A stretch of 64,000 bases of DNA from contig JAJVDF010000454.1 of NCBI GenBank assembly GCA_022410635.1, forward strand, positions 105,368 through 169,367, given 5' to 3'. The notes beneath the pieces are model-generated. The model was not told the DNA's origin. It did no database searches and saw only the letters and a list, made by a program, of their open reading frames with translations. The DNA comes from Tretioscincus oriximinensis (taxonomy: Eukaryota > Chordata > Lepidosauria > Squamata > Gymnophthalmidae). Positions 1-13,527 of this stretch are shown here, in pieces. Numbering within the stretch: position 1 is the stretch's first letter; each line of letters begins with the position of its first letter. The position numbers were made by a program, and so were the translations under genes.

Positions 1-1160
1 GTTTATATCAATTATTTTGTTGAGATTTTTTGGGATCCATACTCCCAAGTATTTAAATTTTTTAAGTCTGACATTTAATCCCGTATCGTCTTTTATCCGA
101 TTACGGTCTCCCCTGGAGATGTTTATCATCAATAATTCTGATTTGATGACNTTAATCTTGAGTCCTGATAATTTTTCAAATTTATCCGTATGTGTTTTTA
201 TTCTCGGGATATCTGTCTTAGGGTTTTTTATAATAATTAATGCGTCATCCGCGTACATTTGGATTTTGATTTCATCGGATGCAACTCTATACCCTCTAAT
301 GTTAATGTCATCTCTTATTCTATCAGCTAATAATTCTATGNCCAAAATAAAGATAAGCGGGGAAAGGGGACATCCCTGTTTGACACCACTTCGAATCTCT
401 TCAAATCGAGATACGCCTTGATTTAACCTCACTCTTGCTTTGTTATTGGAGTATAAGCTTTTAATGGTGTTGACAAAATTTTCCCCCATGTTATATTTTG
501 AACACATATTTTGTATATATAAGTGATTGACTGAGTCGAACGCTTTATAANCATCCAGTTTTAAAAAANCNACGGGTTGTTTGTAACGTTGAGCGTGATT
601 TATAATATTGATAGCAGTTCGAATAGGATCTGAGATTTGCCTCCCTTTAATGAACCCAAATTGATCTTCCGAAATTATTTTTGGTAATATTTTCTCTAAT
701 CTGGATGNGAGAATGCTAGTAAAGATTTTGTAATCTGTGTTCATAAGGNNGATNGGCCTGTATGATTCTGTGTTAGTCGGATCTCTCCCCGGTTTAAATA
801 TCNGGACAATCTCTGCTTCCCTCCAAGAGTCTGGAGTATCCTGACGAAGAAGAACTGCATTAAATAAAATTACCATATGAGGGAGCAATTCCTCCCTAAA
901 AATCCTATAAAAAGAGGCGGTAAATCCGTCTGTTCNGGGGGCCTTACCCAGTTTGAGATGTTTTATGGCTTTGTCCACTTCCTGAATCGTTATTGGACTG
1001 TTTAGGGCTTGTTTTTCTATATCGTTCATCTTGGTCTTTACATCAAAGTTATCGTCATCAATCGGTCTAATTCTATATAAATATTTATAGAACTCTATAA
1101 ATCGTTCTCTGATAGATTTATCACTGTTGGGAGCATTACAACATCTTGAAACATTAGTAG
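1..1160 (-). mobile_element. L1-like LINE ORF2 fragment (reverse transcriptase domain)
   Basis: Read on the minus strand this stretch encodes the core of a non-LTR reverse transcriptase. The catalytic block MYADDA lies at 241-258 and the block GVKQGCPLS at 361-387, in the order and spacing expected for L1-clade ORF2. Downstream of YADD, near 60-170, follows a segment resembling the L1 'K-Y-L-G' region. The frame is broken by frameshifts and Ns, and the element runs off the left edge of the window. Upstream of the RT, the homology fades near 1150. It is a dead copy; assignment to L1 rather than another LINE clade rests on the motif wording. Confidence 0.8.
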
Positions 1161-4100
1161 GTATCAAACTTTCTGTTGAATGGGTTGCATCCTTTCTGTT
1201 CAGCCCTTGCGTTATTTTATATTTGCTGCTCTATGAATAAAGACTAGTTCTTTGGAAAATGATTCAGTGTGGAGGCACTTATAATCTTGTTATGACTTGT
1301 GTAGCATACGTTCTGATTGGATGTCAACTTGGCCAATTGGTAGATGTTCTCTTGCATAATTGGAGGCAAGCCAAAAGCATCGAGATCAATCCACAACATC
1401 TCTCCAGAAGACAGCAACTAAAAGATCCTTGACATATCCAAACCAATAAACTTTCATGGATATATTCATGTCACCATCATATGTTTGCTTTGACTTATTT
1501 TTATACAATATACCATCTGCTTTGATTGCTTTTGCTTCTGAACCTTCTCTTTTTTCTCCAACTTTCTTCCTATCTAACCTCAATCTGCATCCTTTCTTTG
1601 CTCTTTTTAAGTTAATTGTAACAGTCAGGGTATTAAAAAAAAACCTGCAAAAACTTCACTCAGAAAATACATAGATTTGCTAAAGTAATATAGCAAATGA
1701 GTGCACGACCTATCAAACAGAAATGATGCTGATTTTTCAAAAGTCCTTTACATATATAACTAATAACAGTGTAACATTGCAGAAAGGGATATACTGCCCT
1801 TCAAAGGAGCATGGCATTAGAACATTGTACTATTTATTTATTTAGGAATGTATATCCTGCCCTACCATACAATAAATCCTAGGATGGGCAGCACAAGATT
1901 AAAAGCAATACATACACATGATTTTTCTACTACTTTTCTGAAGGACCAACTTAAAAATGGAGAAAAAGATCTTGGCACAAGAGCTGATCCAATGGAAAGT
2001 GCTTGGGAGTCTTCTCAGCTCACGATTGCACCCCATCATAGATAGTAAATAGTTGGAACCAGAAACAAAAGTGGATGTAACATTAGCTTTGTATAATATG
2101 GTTATACTATCACATTATTACTTACACACAAGAAGTGCTTTTGTTAAACAAGTGTACCCTGTGTTTTTAAATTGATATGAAGAAGTTTTGGTGCCCACAA
2201 TTATGGGCTTTAATAGAAATGGTTTAGAGCAACACAATAAAGCAAGAGCTGCTAATATTTAGTCTTCCAAATAATGATAAATTACAACTAACACCAAGCC
2301 TTGCATGTCAAGTTGTACTGTTTGCACATGGTAAAAGGAAGTACAAAATGTCAACAGGAATACATTGTTGCCTCTTGCATGGCCAACTAGACAGATATGT
2401 TTAATATGGTATCACATCAACAATGATTTCTAGGAGCCCACAGTATACTACTTCCTCCTCTCCCTCCTCCCCCTCCTCTTCTTCTTCTTCTTCTTCTTCT
2501 TTTTCTTTTTCTTTTTCTTCTTCTTCTTCTTCATCATCTTCTTCGGCATTTCCTGGAAGTTCTCAGTGAGGTGACATTTATTTTTCTAGATGTATGGGTA
2601 AAAAGAACTGCCAAAATTGCTGCTGAACTTCCAGTGATAACAATGGAAAGCATTTTTTTTCAACTGGCATTACATAGGGAAGATTACAAGGATGTCTGAT
2701 AATCCCAACACAATGCTAACAACCCTGCCCAATTTATAAGTCATGTGAAGATTGCTTTATGGTTTGGTAATGGCCGAAAGGCCATCCAGTCAATCTGCTA
2801 TAGAGATTCCAAAATATAACCTATTGAACTCTATGCTTTTATGCACTAATACATTTTAGCCCATGTATGGGTCCATAAATGCATGCATTTTGATCCACTT
2901 AGCACATTTATTGTTGTATAGATAGATACTGGGATATTAGTGCTAATAGGAACAAAATGTCTTAATTAAACTGGATATTTGAAATACAGACTATGAAACT
3001 GCTTCTGAATCATCCTTCATCACATTAGATCACTAGCAACATTAAGACTGGTTCTTCTATTATCATTAGCAATATATATATCTCACATTGTGATATTCTC
3101 CTTTCTGATTAATGGAACAATTAACTATGCATAGGTACATTTTAGTGCATTAAATATTAGTTACTGACCCATCTAATCTGCTATTAGGTGATTAAATGCA
3201 GATCTAACAATTTTATGTAAGTATAAAGGCAGTTCTAATGGAAGGAAATGGCAATCTGTGGAAGTGTTCAATATAAAATGGAGCTCATTGCAAGTGAAAT
3301 ATAGAGCATTGTACTACCTGTGCTTGATTATTATGCTTAACCTATAATTTGCCTATTTTGAGACTCTTATGCTAGCATTGAATAGTGGAGTTAATCTAGT
3401 ATCAATCAAGCATAAGGTAAATTAAAAATCCAGTTTCACTGATTGGAGTTAAAAACTGGTTTCAGTCTTAGTTTGAATGAATCCCTCCCTCCTTCCCCAT
3501 CCCCTTTTTAGCAGTTATCCATAAACATGTATGAACAAATTTCAACTTATTTGAATCCAATGCAACAGTATTCATTTTTATACCCAATGTACTCGTGTGC
3601 ACATACAACATTTATTATTTATTGGATTTACTAGTGTTGGAAGCCCAAAAATGCTAGTGTAGATTTCAGAGTGGTGACAGGAAGACGCTTATCCTCCTGG
3701 CTTGAGCCGGCACTGGGGAAGATGTTTGTCCCCCAGCGGTACTGGCAGGAGGACACATGACTCCCTTCATGTGCCTTCAGTGATGGCAATGTGGCAGACA
3801 CCATGTTGATTGTGGCTACACAGTACACACACATGGAGTGATGTCATAGCATGGCTGACACATTCCATCACCATGAAGGGTACTTAATTGACAGTTTTTC
3901 CACTATTTTAATGCCGTAGGGAACCCATCGCTGCAACCCTCTTTATTATTGTACAGATATTCCACAGATTTCCAAAGTGCACAAGAGATAAGATGTATAC
4001 ATTACATAAATATATATATTAGTGAATATGTATTTGAGTTGGTGGACTAGTAGAAATACATTTTTCCATTCAAAATAAAATTTCAGTATAAAGTATTGAA

Positions 4101-6362
4101 AGGTGGAGAATTTATGTCCATTTAAGAGGAATTAAATATTAACAAACTTCTTTCTTTTTCTAATTCCAGAATTCAAATCTCATATAAGTTAAGAAGCTCA
4201 CTGGAAAAGCTATGAGTCTGATAAAATTCATCAGATTGTTTGGAAAGAAACTTGGATGCTTGATATTTTTCAGATATTTTATATAGAAACGCATTATTGA
4301 TAATTATCAATTCAGGCTTTGCTGCATGGACAAATGGTGGCCATTTAAAGCTATGTTTTCAAGGGCATTCTGTACAAATGAATAAATGGAAGACATAAAA
4401 ACTTGGATCATAACAATTCTGATAAAGATCACTGTCTTGAATTTTTATATATGTATAATTTGCTCAAGGCCAACAAGGTATGTTTCAGTATGACAGTGCC
4501 TATGCACAAGACATTCAGTGCTAGAGACTAGTAGGTAAAGATGCAAAATTGGGCAAAATCAGATTGGTAAAGTGGCTTTCCATGTCCCATGAGGGAAGAT
4601 GGCTCCCAGCTCCTTCCTCCGCAACTCTGCCTCCTTCTCTTGCTCCAGCACGGCTGTCCTCTCTGTAATGTTGAGTGAATGCCTGGGCAGCTTACGACAC
4701 TACAGAGTTCAACATTCCAAGCCCTGTCATTGGTCCATAAGGACCAAAGACAGACCTCACAACCTTGGATTCAACAATGTGAGTCTTATTAATAGTAGAG
4801 ATGCACATGGACTTTTTTGTGNATTCAGTTTGAATCAACTTGACTATTCTGTTTAGTTGATTCAAATAAACTATTTTCATTCAGTTCAATTCAGAAACCT
4901 CTGACTCTCCGTTGAACAGTTCGTTCACTAGGTTTGCTTGAACAGTGCTCAAAGTGAACTGGAACTTTTNAAAACCTTTCTTCATTTCAAACCCATTTTT
5001 GCCCATTATCTTCACAGCTACTCAGAGACATAATCAGCAAGGGGCCATAGATTTTCTCTAAATGCCCCCAGTCAACAATGTTCAGGCAAGAATGTCATAC
5101 AAACTGTGTTATCCCAGGCTGAGTTCAGACAGGGTCAATAGTCCACTTGAAAGTTGTATTTGCCTCACTACAAACCAGCAGATTGCGGGTTTTAATATAA
5201 ATCTTATTACAGCATGACACTCAAAAAGAAAGCATTGTGTACTCATAAAGCTTAAGCTTAACCTGTTTTCNGGTTTGCAGAGTCTCATTCTGAAAAACAC
5301 TGGTTAGGAAGGCGAGAAGATAAAAATACAGTCAGATGTCATTCAAGAAAATTACCACTCTGTGGAGGACAGTTTGAGGCTGAAGCGCCATGTTACCATG
5401 CTGTGATTTTCAAAGTTGCTGACAGTTCTTGTCATTAATAATCAGTAAATAAGATCTGCAGGTGGGCCTTGAAGACACCCGGTCCTGAGCCAAGAAATAG
5501 TAGCTACAGCGTCTGTCTCTAAGAGGGGTGGCCAGTCTCATTTGCACAACCCTGCTTATGTTTCCATACAAAAGGGCAACCCTACTTAGCATCGCTTCAG
5601 GGAAGCTGCCACAGTACAGGGAATGCTAATTACTGTTACCAACTGGCAATGATGCATCCAAAATTAAATGGCCTGCAACTGAACAGATGAACAATTTTTA
5701 TAGCCCTAAGATAGGGAACATGATCCCCCCCTCCCAATTAGTGCAATCCTGTTAGTCTAAATGGGTTAGCAGAAACATCTCCTTGATTAAACTATGTGCA
5801 TGTACTTCACACGTAATTTGCCCTTGCAGGTTTAACCCATAAACAAAACATTCACATTAAATACCCACTATCTCATTATTCATAATGTAACACATAATGT
5901 GCGTGTGTGCACACCACACACCAATCAGCATAAGAACCAGCCATTATCACAACTTGCAACAACAATAATTGTAAAAAATCAATCAGGAAACAATGATGTA
6001 GCAAATCCAATTCTGTGCTGTCAATAAAAGTCAGTCGACCACAGAAATGACAACATCTACGGCTAGCAGCAAAAACACGTCAATACGGTATAGGGCATTC
6101 CCTAAAGTAAAAAAAGGCTCAAAGGGCATAAGATGTTTAAAGAATGTGGCGACCCTTTCCTAATCATCTACAATAAATTTCCATTATTCCACAGTGCACA
6201 ATTTTNGGGGGGAACTGGTTTTACATACATGCAGAAACATACCTAACAGTACTGCTAATTTCTTGACTACCCCAGTTAATTCTGCCCTGCTCCTAATGAT
6301 GACTTTGGATGGACTGCTTTTAAGAGGAAATAGATGTTTTAGTCTGGGTCCAGAAAATCTAA
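1161..6362. other. Intergenic AT-rich DNA, no gene seen
   Basis: No ORF here has recognisable homology. Contents noted are a short LINE 3' tail on the minus strand at about 1828-1905 (TTTA repeats then a 'ccctaccatac' core) and a pyrimidine microsatellite at 2451-2544. The longest ORFs are under 90 codons and carry no motif. Confidence 0.6.
2451..2544. repeat. Polypyrimidine microsatellite (CCT/CTT/TTTTC)n
   Basis: An almost uninterrupted pyrimidine tract moves from CCT units through CTT units to TTTTC units and back to CTT. Such mirror-like tracts can form triplex DNA; no functional claim is made. Confidence 0.9.
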
Positions 6363-6592
6363 CAAAAAGAAGAAGAGAAGAAGAACTGGGTTCTTATACC
6401 CCGCTTTTCTCACCTTTCAAAGGGACTCAAAGCGGCTTACAAGGGTATTTTGCCTGAAGGCTTACATTCTATCTTCCCCACCAGGTTCTGGTGGTTCCCA
6501 TGTATCTACTTGCAGTCGTTGCAATTTCTTGCAATTCATGCTTTCAAATAGCTGGGTTGGCTAGAGCTACAGGCTAGTGGAAGGTGCTCATA
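6363..6592 (-). mobile_element. tRNA-derived SINE, 5'-truncated copy
   Basis: The minus-strand body matches the fuller copy at 45060-45364: a block with 'ggtgctca', 'ctagcc', 'ttgcaagaaattgcaa', the 'aagccgctttgagtcc' segment and an AAG/AAGAA tail. The tRNA-like head is missing; homology stops near 6592. Confidence 0.75.
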
Positions 6593-7770
6593 GCACTTTA
6601 GGGANTAACAAGGAACAAGATAGGCAGCACGAGCTTTCAAAGACAAGTCACAGTTTGTTCCAAGCGGAAGCAGTTCCGGTAGAAATGTGAAACAAACCAT
6701 GCTTTGAATTTTCTAGTTCTTTTCCCCACCTCTCAGCACAACTGGACAAGGGGTTGCACATATTCTACTTCTGTGATGTGCCCACGGTTCTCTTGTCCAA
6801 TCGCTGCTTTATCTCTGCTCAGATAAAGAGGCCTGAGGCAGACTTGCATGGACCAGAAAATCTGAAAGATAATATTTATACTTCCAGCTCCCTGAATTAG
6901 GAGCAAGGCTTCCTTTAAATCAATAAATGCAACATATAGCCCAAAATTTAAATGATNATATTTGATTTTTAAAAGGAGAAAATTGTAGAACAGTAAATTA
7001 TGCATCTGCTGTTCGTAGGCCTTGTCTGCTATGAGCAGGTGGAAGTTGTCTACATTACGTGCTGTTCTGCAGCATTGTGAAATGTCCAGGAACAATGCAA
7101 ATGTGGTATTTTCATGGCTCCTTTTTGACCTGGCTTGCTTCACATATCACACAAGATGCCCAATCATCCAATTGTGGCTGGGGTGGGGGGATGGATGTCT
7201 GTAGTCTGGAAATCCAAATGACTGCCATTCACGTGCCAACACTCTCAGTCGCAAAACGAGTAGGAACTAAAGACAGTCCCCAGCCTATGGAAGTTTAAAT
7301 AAATACACAGGGCTATATTTTAGATATGTGCAACATTTGCAGCTGCACAGGGTGGCAAAAAATGTATGTGCATGGCATGCTGGGGGTAGGCAGGCAAATA
7401 GCACCGAGAGCTGGGAGGGCACGCATGGGGCAGCACAGTGCAGTGTCAGGAGCTGGGCAGGTACAGGGCAGAGCCAGGGATGGGGGCAGGCATNTACTTC
7501 TCAGAGGCAGCGGTGTGTGGGCTGTGGGTCTCTCTTGAATGATGAAATATTGACGTCATGAATTATGTCATTTCCAGTTCCAGTTTACAGACTTCACCTT
7601 TTCTGGCCACAAGATGTCATTTAGGATGTCATATGGCCAGAAAAGATGAATAGTGATGCTGAAGTTTAGCTGAAGGAAGAGGAGACATAAAATAAAAGAT
7701 TGCACAGGTGCATAATACATCCAAAGTACAGGCCTGTAAATAAATATGATTGGTACCAGCCATTCATGAC
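6593..7770. other. Intergenic DNA, no gene seen
   Basis: Short ORFs on both strands lack motifs. A G-rich stretch at about 7370-7500 contains GGG and CAG runs but no repeat family that I can name. Confidence 0.5.
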
Positions 7771-7773
7771 AGT

Positions 7774-8163
7774 GGCTGCATTCACACACGGGGCTTAAAA
7801 GCAGGCTTACCTGTCATCACGGGTGACTCGCTGTCTGCACACATAGCGCAGCAGCCACCATAGGTGGGTGGGAGGAAGTGCCAGCCCGTGAGTGGCCGAG
7901 AGCAACCTTTCTCCGCCTAGCCTGTTTTGCTGGGCTCGCTGCTGATTGGTGGAGGCCCTGGCTGAGCAGACCACATTCAAACTCAAAGCGGGTTTTGGGT
8001 TTTTGGCAATCAGCGCTATGAGAGCTGAAAACATCAGCTCTCATTTAATCCACAGCACAGCAGGTTTGTAGCAACTACATCACTCACAACCTGCCGTTAC
8101 ATCTGCAGGAGCCACTAGGACAGCGCTTCTATGCAGACATCATTACTACATGTGGATGCAGCC
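7774..8163. mobile_element. Candidate non-autonomous DNA transposon with 3-bp target duplication
   Basis: The ends form a short terminal inverted repeat, GGCTGCATTCACA on the left and GGCTGCATCCACA when the right end is reversed. Both are directly flanked by AGT (7771-7773 and 8164-8166). The 390-bp interior is more GC-rich than its surroundings and encodes nothing recognisable. A 3-bp duplication fits the PIF/Harbinger type, but that assignment is inference. Confidence 0.4.
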
Positions 8164-11100
8164 AGTGGCTGGCCTGGAATAATCTTTGGAGACCATTTCA
8201 AACAGGCAAGTGTGGATTCTGCCTTAAACTGAATTTTCAGTATCACCCAAGCTATCTGGGAATCCAATCCATGTCTTCTTTTGGGAGATGAGTAAGCTAA
8301 AAAATATGACATGTGCATTTCAGTGGTTTTTTCCTCTCCTTTTTGTCAGTTTTATTGAACATACATATTGCGCTGCATTATTCCTTTGCCTTGTACTTTT
8401 AACTTATCTTGAAAAGACTTATTGCTGTTCTTAGCATCTCTTGCCTGTCTCAGCAAATTCTGTGCTGTAATTCTCCAAGGTGCTGTTCTAACATGTACTT
8501 TTAATTCAACTTTGTGTCTCGAAGGTGGATTGAACATATATGTTGGAAGAGTACCCTGCTGTCTTTTCTACGTAAACTTTCAGTAGACATTATTGATGAC
8601 TTGTTCTTCCTTATAATTCTTATGAGTTTCCATTCTGATTCAGACATACTGCTGTCTTCTAAATCTTTGAAGGTATGGAGGAAAAACACGAGAATGAAAT
8701 AATGGAATGCTAATTACCCTAGTTCAGAGCACTAGTGCCTACATGTAAGTAAGTTATTGTCTAGCTCACTTATGAGTCATGCTATGATTCAGCCATAAAT
8801 TACCCAAAAATTATAAATGTAGAAAAAGTGGCATAGACTCCTTGGAAATCTGCAGTATACAAATTGAATCTAACAGATAAATGAATAAAATAAAACTCAG
8901 ATAAAGCCTATCCAGGAAAGTTATTATATTTATAAAAAGTAAATTCTTAAAGTCAGTGTTCACTCATGTGGGGAGGGGAGGAAGGGTTATGTCCTAAATG
9001 TTATCAGCCAATCAAAATGTTCCATTAATTCCACCAGATTTATAATGAAAAGTCAACCTTCATTGAATTCCTGATTAAGAGCACAATCAAATAGATACAG
9101 AACACCTTCTACCACCTTGTTTAAATTANATTCATTTTGCTGATTAATTATTAAAAGGAAAGTTTAAAAAATCATAAAATCTTAAGTGCTATTAAAAATT
9201 GATTGACTTCACTTTTTCATTGACCCATTTCATGTACGTAAGTTTTATATGTGTGTGTGTGTCTAAAATATAATACTTTGGGATAGTTGTTTCAAACTTA
9301 GCTTTGTAATCATTTTCTCATCTGTTACTTAATTACGACTTCATAAATATTGATTTCAGATCCAGTTTCATTCTTTTTTTGCAAAGTAGTATCCTTTTTA
9401 CTTTTAAAGAAATGTGGGAGAAAATTGCACCTCACATAATTCTTCATTAAAATTCATACTCGAAAATATACTAGAGTGAAAACCCTTGATTATAAAGTTC
9501 CTATCCTGGACAGAGTTACTGATCTAATGTGGCTAGAGACTCATAAGTATNGTTAAATGAAGACATAACAGGGATTTTTACATTTTCACTCTTAATACCT
9601 TATCTTGTAATTTGAGCACACAAGTATGTGTGAGCATGACAGTATGGCAACCCTAAACAATATTGATAAATTGAATTGGAAATCTGTTAACTGTATTCCC
9701 TCATTTTCTGCCTCATTTTGGTCCTATTTCAGCAGGCTCAGAAGCAGGGAAAGAGTGGAACACTTCTGAACGCTCGGTGAGCACAGGCCCTGAAGCTTTT
9801 AAANAAAAGAAAATCCATGGTTTTGTGCAAATTTCCACTTGTGTAAAAGCAGGGATTGTGATCCTTATGTCTGCTTCTGGCTCCTAATGGAGCCAGAGGC
9901 AGACACAAGGATCGGGGTCCACAGCAGCAAGGGAGATCTTTAGGATCACCTCCTTGTTTCCGCTGTCTTCTGTTTAAATTTCCCACACTGGAGGGGAAAN
10001 TTTAACTCCTGTCAGAAGGCAGCAGAAGCAGTCAGGAGAGCTGCTCTGGACCCTAATCCATGATACTCCTTTGGGTTCAGCTGGAGACAACCTGAGGGCT
10101 GTCTGGCCTCGGATTGGACAGAGAGCTGTCCAATCAGAGGACACAGCACACAGCAAACCTGTTGCTAGAGTGCACTTTACACAAATTGTATTAATCTGCA
10201 CTAGTGCCACATGCCTGTGCGTACGACAGTGTACAGCGAAAGTGTTTTCCGTTTGGATTAAATTGGAAACGTGAGCGCCCAGCATAGAACTACACAGCTT
10301 TTGTGACCCCAAATTGTGCCATGGCAGTCCATATGGCTGCTTGCCAGCCTTGCACCAGCAAAATGCTGCTGCCCATGATGCCACCCAACCGAAGCCTAAA
10401 GACCAGCTGTGGCAGGGGGAAACAGGAGCAAACAGGACGACAGAACCACTAGCAACAGGAGGGGGTGGGAGGACATCAGCTAGAATGCCCATTTTATTCA
10501 TCCCTTCAGGAATGGTGTCAATCAACTAGTTTCATATAAATCCACATAAGGTCAAATTCACATTAGTTAAGAAGAATTTATAAAACGTGCCTTATTTTTT
10601 TAAAAAAAAATAAGGACTGCTGAACATGCTTTATATCCACATTTTGGCCCCTATGATTTCAGTGGCTCTCTCTATTAAAAAATGGGGTCCAAAACAAGCC
10701 ATTCATTTCTTTTCTCCTGCTTTTTCTCCTTGGGAGCGAAAAGGTCGAACCCACCTGCTAAATTACAGCTAAATTATTTGGCTGTTTTCCCTGAGTAACA
10801 CTGCCTTGAAAGATTTAAACTAGTTTGCACCAACTTCCATTCCCTGGAAGAACCAATTTCCTTAGTTCCTAGAACTTTGTTGTTGCCTGTTTTTCTGCCT
10901 TGCAGGTTTCACACTCGGTCGCCTGGCTGTTTTCTAAGACAAGAGTATTTGTTATTCCATGTCCTAAGGAATTATTGGCTGCATGCTTTGCACTGCTCTG
11001 CCTTGGCTGTTTTAAACATGCCAGCACTTTCCCCAACTTTCTTTCCCTTGGCAGATTCTACTTTTTCCCGGAATGACTTCATGCAACAAGGTGCTTACTG

Positions 11101-11690
11101 CCAGCCTTCTTTACATGTGTGTGTGTGAGAGAGAGAGGATGAATGGGTTCCAAGTCATACTGCTAATTGCTCTCTATTTTCTGCATCATGTGTTTGTGTG
11201 TGTGTGTTTGTGTGTGAACAAGTTCAAACTTACTTATTCACATTTATTATTATTGCTATTTTTAGGGACGTCAAGTTAAGAAACAAGGGCCATCTTCTTT
11301 CCTATGCACTTAGAAATCCAAATTTGACTGTTTCACAGCTTTGCTTTTAAATCTTTCGTGCTGAAGAATGAACATAGGTCATTTCTCCCCCAGAATTAAA
11401 CTGCATTATTTGGGACTTAAGTAGAACTGGAGATGATATAAAGCAAAAGAAAGTAATCACTGTCCATTCTCCCACTACTGTGGATTTTCAAACTGGACAG
11501 TTTGCAACATATCCATCTTGTAAATTATGAAACTGTGTAATTCTAATACTGAATTTTTAAAAAATGCATAAAGAGCAGTGGTTTCTACCAAAACTATGTC
11601 AATCTTTTTATACCCACCAAAGAAGTATATTTCCGGCTGGTCTGGCTTATTTAGTTTGGAGGTGCTTGTTGTTTCCAATGTTTGCCCATA
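8164..11690. other. Intergenic DNA, no gene seen
   Basis: No coding homology is visible. TG microsatellites occur near 9250-9262 and 11195-11215. The longest ORF (minus strand, 9974-10525, about 183 codons with an N) has a proline/cysteine-rich composition and no recognisable domain; it is treated as chance. Confidence 0.5.
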
Positions 11691-11692
11691 TA

Positions 11693-12671
11693 CGAGGTGT
11701 GTTCAAAAAGTATCGAACCTTAAATTTTCCCGCGTAAACCAATGATGCGCGGGAGATTCCCTTTGGTGGAGATGTGGAGGGGACATTCATGCGCAGCCGT
11801 GAATTTTTTCCCGCCCGCAGATCACGTCAGTTGCTGCCAGTTGGCCAATGTGTGAAGACATGTAGAGAGCGGCCGTCGGATTTCAGTTTCTGTAAATGAC
11901 AGAAAAACTTGAGCAGCGATATTGCATCAAATTTTGCTACAATCTTGGCGATACTCAAGTGGAAACCATTCGCAAGATTGAACAAGCTTTCGGGGACGAT
12001 GCCATGAGCACGTCACGGATAAAGGAGTGGTACAACCGCTTCAAAAATGGCTGCACATCAGTGGACAGCGAACCACGTTCAGGCAAACCCTCCACAAGCC
12101 GAAATGACAATGTTATTGAGCAAGTGCGGACTGTGATCATGCAGGATCGTCGTATCANAGTCCGAGAAATTGCAACGGACTTGGGAGTAAGCATTGGATC
12201 GGTACATTCAATTTTGACCGAGGATTNGAACATTTACCAGGAGGTCCTTCGCCGCCTTCGTGATGCTGTGCGATGCAAATGACCGGACTTGTGGGCAGCA
12301 AAATCTTGGCAGCTCCATTCAGCGCATGTAATTGAGGCTTTCTTAGNCAAACACAACATTCCTGTGGTTCGTCAGGCCCCATACTCACCTGACATGGCTC
12401 CGTGTGACTTTTGGCTATTTCCCAAGCTGAAAATGACGCTGAAAGGGACCCGATTTGAATCAAGAGAAGACATCATGCGGAATGCGACAGACCAGCTGAA
12501 CAACCTTCCAAGAACTGCGTTCCAGGCATGTTTCCAAAAATGGCAGAAGCGCTGGGAGAAGTGTGTGCATCACCAAGGAGACTACTTTGAAGGGGATTAA
12601 AGTTTCGGACCTCCAAATCAATAAATATATAAATGCCGACCAACGGTTCGATACTTTTTGAACACACCTCG
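11693..12671 (+). mobile_element. Tc1/mariner-family transposon, internally deleted
   Basis: A 979-bp element has 27-bp terminal inverted repeats that match perfectly (CGAGGTGTGTTCAAAAAGTA at the left end, its complement at the right). It is flanked by TA at 11691-11692 and 12672-12673, the expected mariner target duplication. A transposase relic fills most of the interior. Typical mariners are about 1.3 kb, so roughly 300 bp are gone. Because its ends are intact it could in principle have been moved by an active relative. Confidence 0.95.
11896..12600 (+). pseudogene. Mariner transposase remnant lacking two catalytic aspartates
   Basis: The frame opens at ATG 11896 with an N-terminal helix-turn-helix region (EQRYCIKFCYNLGD onward, then VREIATDLGVS). 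It ends after YFEGD with TAA at 12598-12600. Near 12228-12235 the helix-turn-helix half jumps directly to the late catalytic part (YQEVLRRLRDAV), so the segment carrying the first catalytic Asp is missing. A second small deletion near 12311 removes the HDN motif with the second Asp. The third Asp survives in SPDMAPCDFWLF. A single in-frame TGA at 12280-12282 replaces what is normally an Arg codon. Both deletions keep frame, giving 235 codons against about 345 in the family. The product cannot be catalytic. Confidence 0.9.
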
Positions 12672-12673
12672 TA

Positions 12674-13206
12674 CAAAGCAGATTGCTAAATTCAACTGAA
12701 ACCAGGTCCGAGATTTCCAAACACTTCCCCACAAATACACTTGCACAATGTGTATAAATATGCAAGTGGACAGCTAAAGAGGCATAACTTTTCTCAAAGT
12801 TTAAGAAAGAGACAGAACGACCACGTGTATTCAAAAAATTTAATCTATTTTCCATCTACTTTTAGAGCGAGAGAACTGATGTGTTTTTCTACTCTGAAAA
12901 TGAGCTGAAAATGAATTAAAGGGTAAGCCCTTCCTGTACTTTACGTTATTCTGCTTTACATCTAATAAGGATCTGTGTAATCTACATGCTAATGCAGACT
13001 GAGGGAGCCCTGCCCAGGATCCTTAATTTAGAATAAGGCCATAAAGGGCCTTATGTGTGGATGCATATTTATTAATTTCTCAAAAGGACAGGAAAAAGTC
13101 AGATGTTATCCTGAAAATACAGAAAAGGGCACTTGGCAGAGAGGCCAAAAGGAAGCAGCATAGATCTCATTTTTTCAGTAGTAGAATTTAAAAATAGTAG
13201 CTTAGA
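12674..13206. other. Intergenic DNA with a degenerate hairpin fragment
   Basis: No gene is visible. The stretch at about 12943-13057 shares words such as 'ctacatgcta' and 'agaataaggcc' with the foldback elements at 16523 and 60706 and may be a decayed copy. Confidence 0.35.
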
Positions 13207-13380
13207 GCCCNATCATACCTAAATTTTATTCCAGTTTCAGTCCACTTTCAGAGTGAGAAAACAAAACAGCAAGATGGAAGATGTTTTCTATCTGCATTCT
13301 CTGACTCAGGGATTATGGAAAGAAAATAACTTTTTTCCGTTCTAAAACTAGATTGAAATTTAGGGGTGACTAGGCCCTAG
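13207..13380. mobile_element. Candidate short inverted-repeat element
   Basis: The left end (13207-13228, with 'acctaaattt') and right end (13358-13380, with 'aaatttaggggtgac') are imperfect inverted repeats of about 25 bp. The right-end word 'aatttaggggtgac' recurs at about 13441-13454. It looks like a decayed MITE; no clean target duplication was found. Confidence 0.35.
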
Positions 13381-13527
13381 GCTGCTTGTTTGAATTCTAC
13401 AACTGTGAAACCTATTACTATGACTTTTATCACAGTGAAAATTTAGGGGTGACCAGAGCCAAAGTCTGAATATACTGTATGAGCGTATCAGATAGCAAGA
13501 GACAAGAAGAGGAAGGCAGCAGCATGG

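Noticed and set aside
9974..10525. 183-codon minus-strand ORF
   Set aside because: It has no recognisable domain, contains an N, is overlapped by ORFs on the other strand, and its composition looks like chance.
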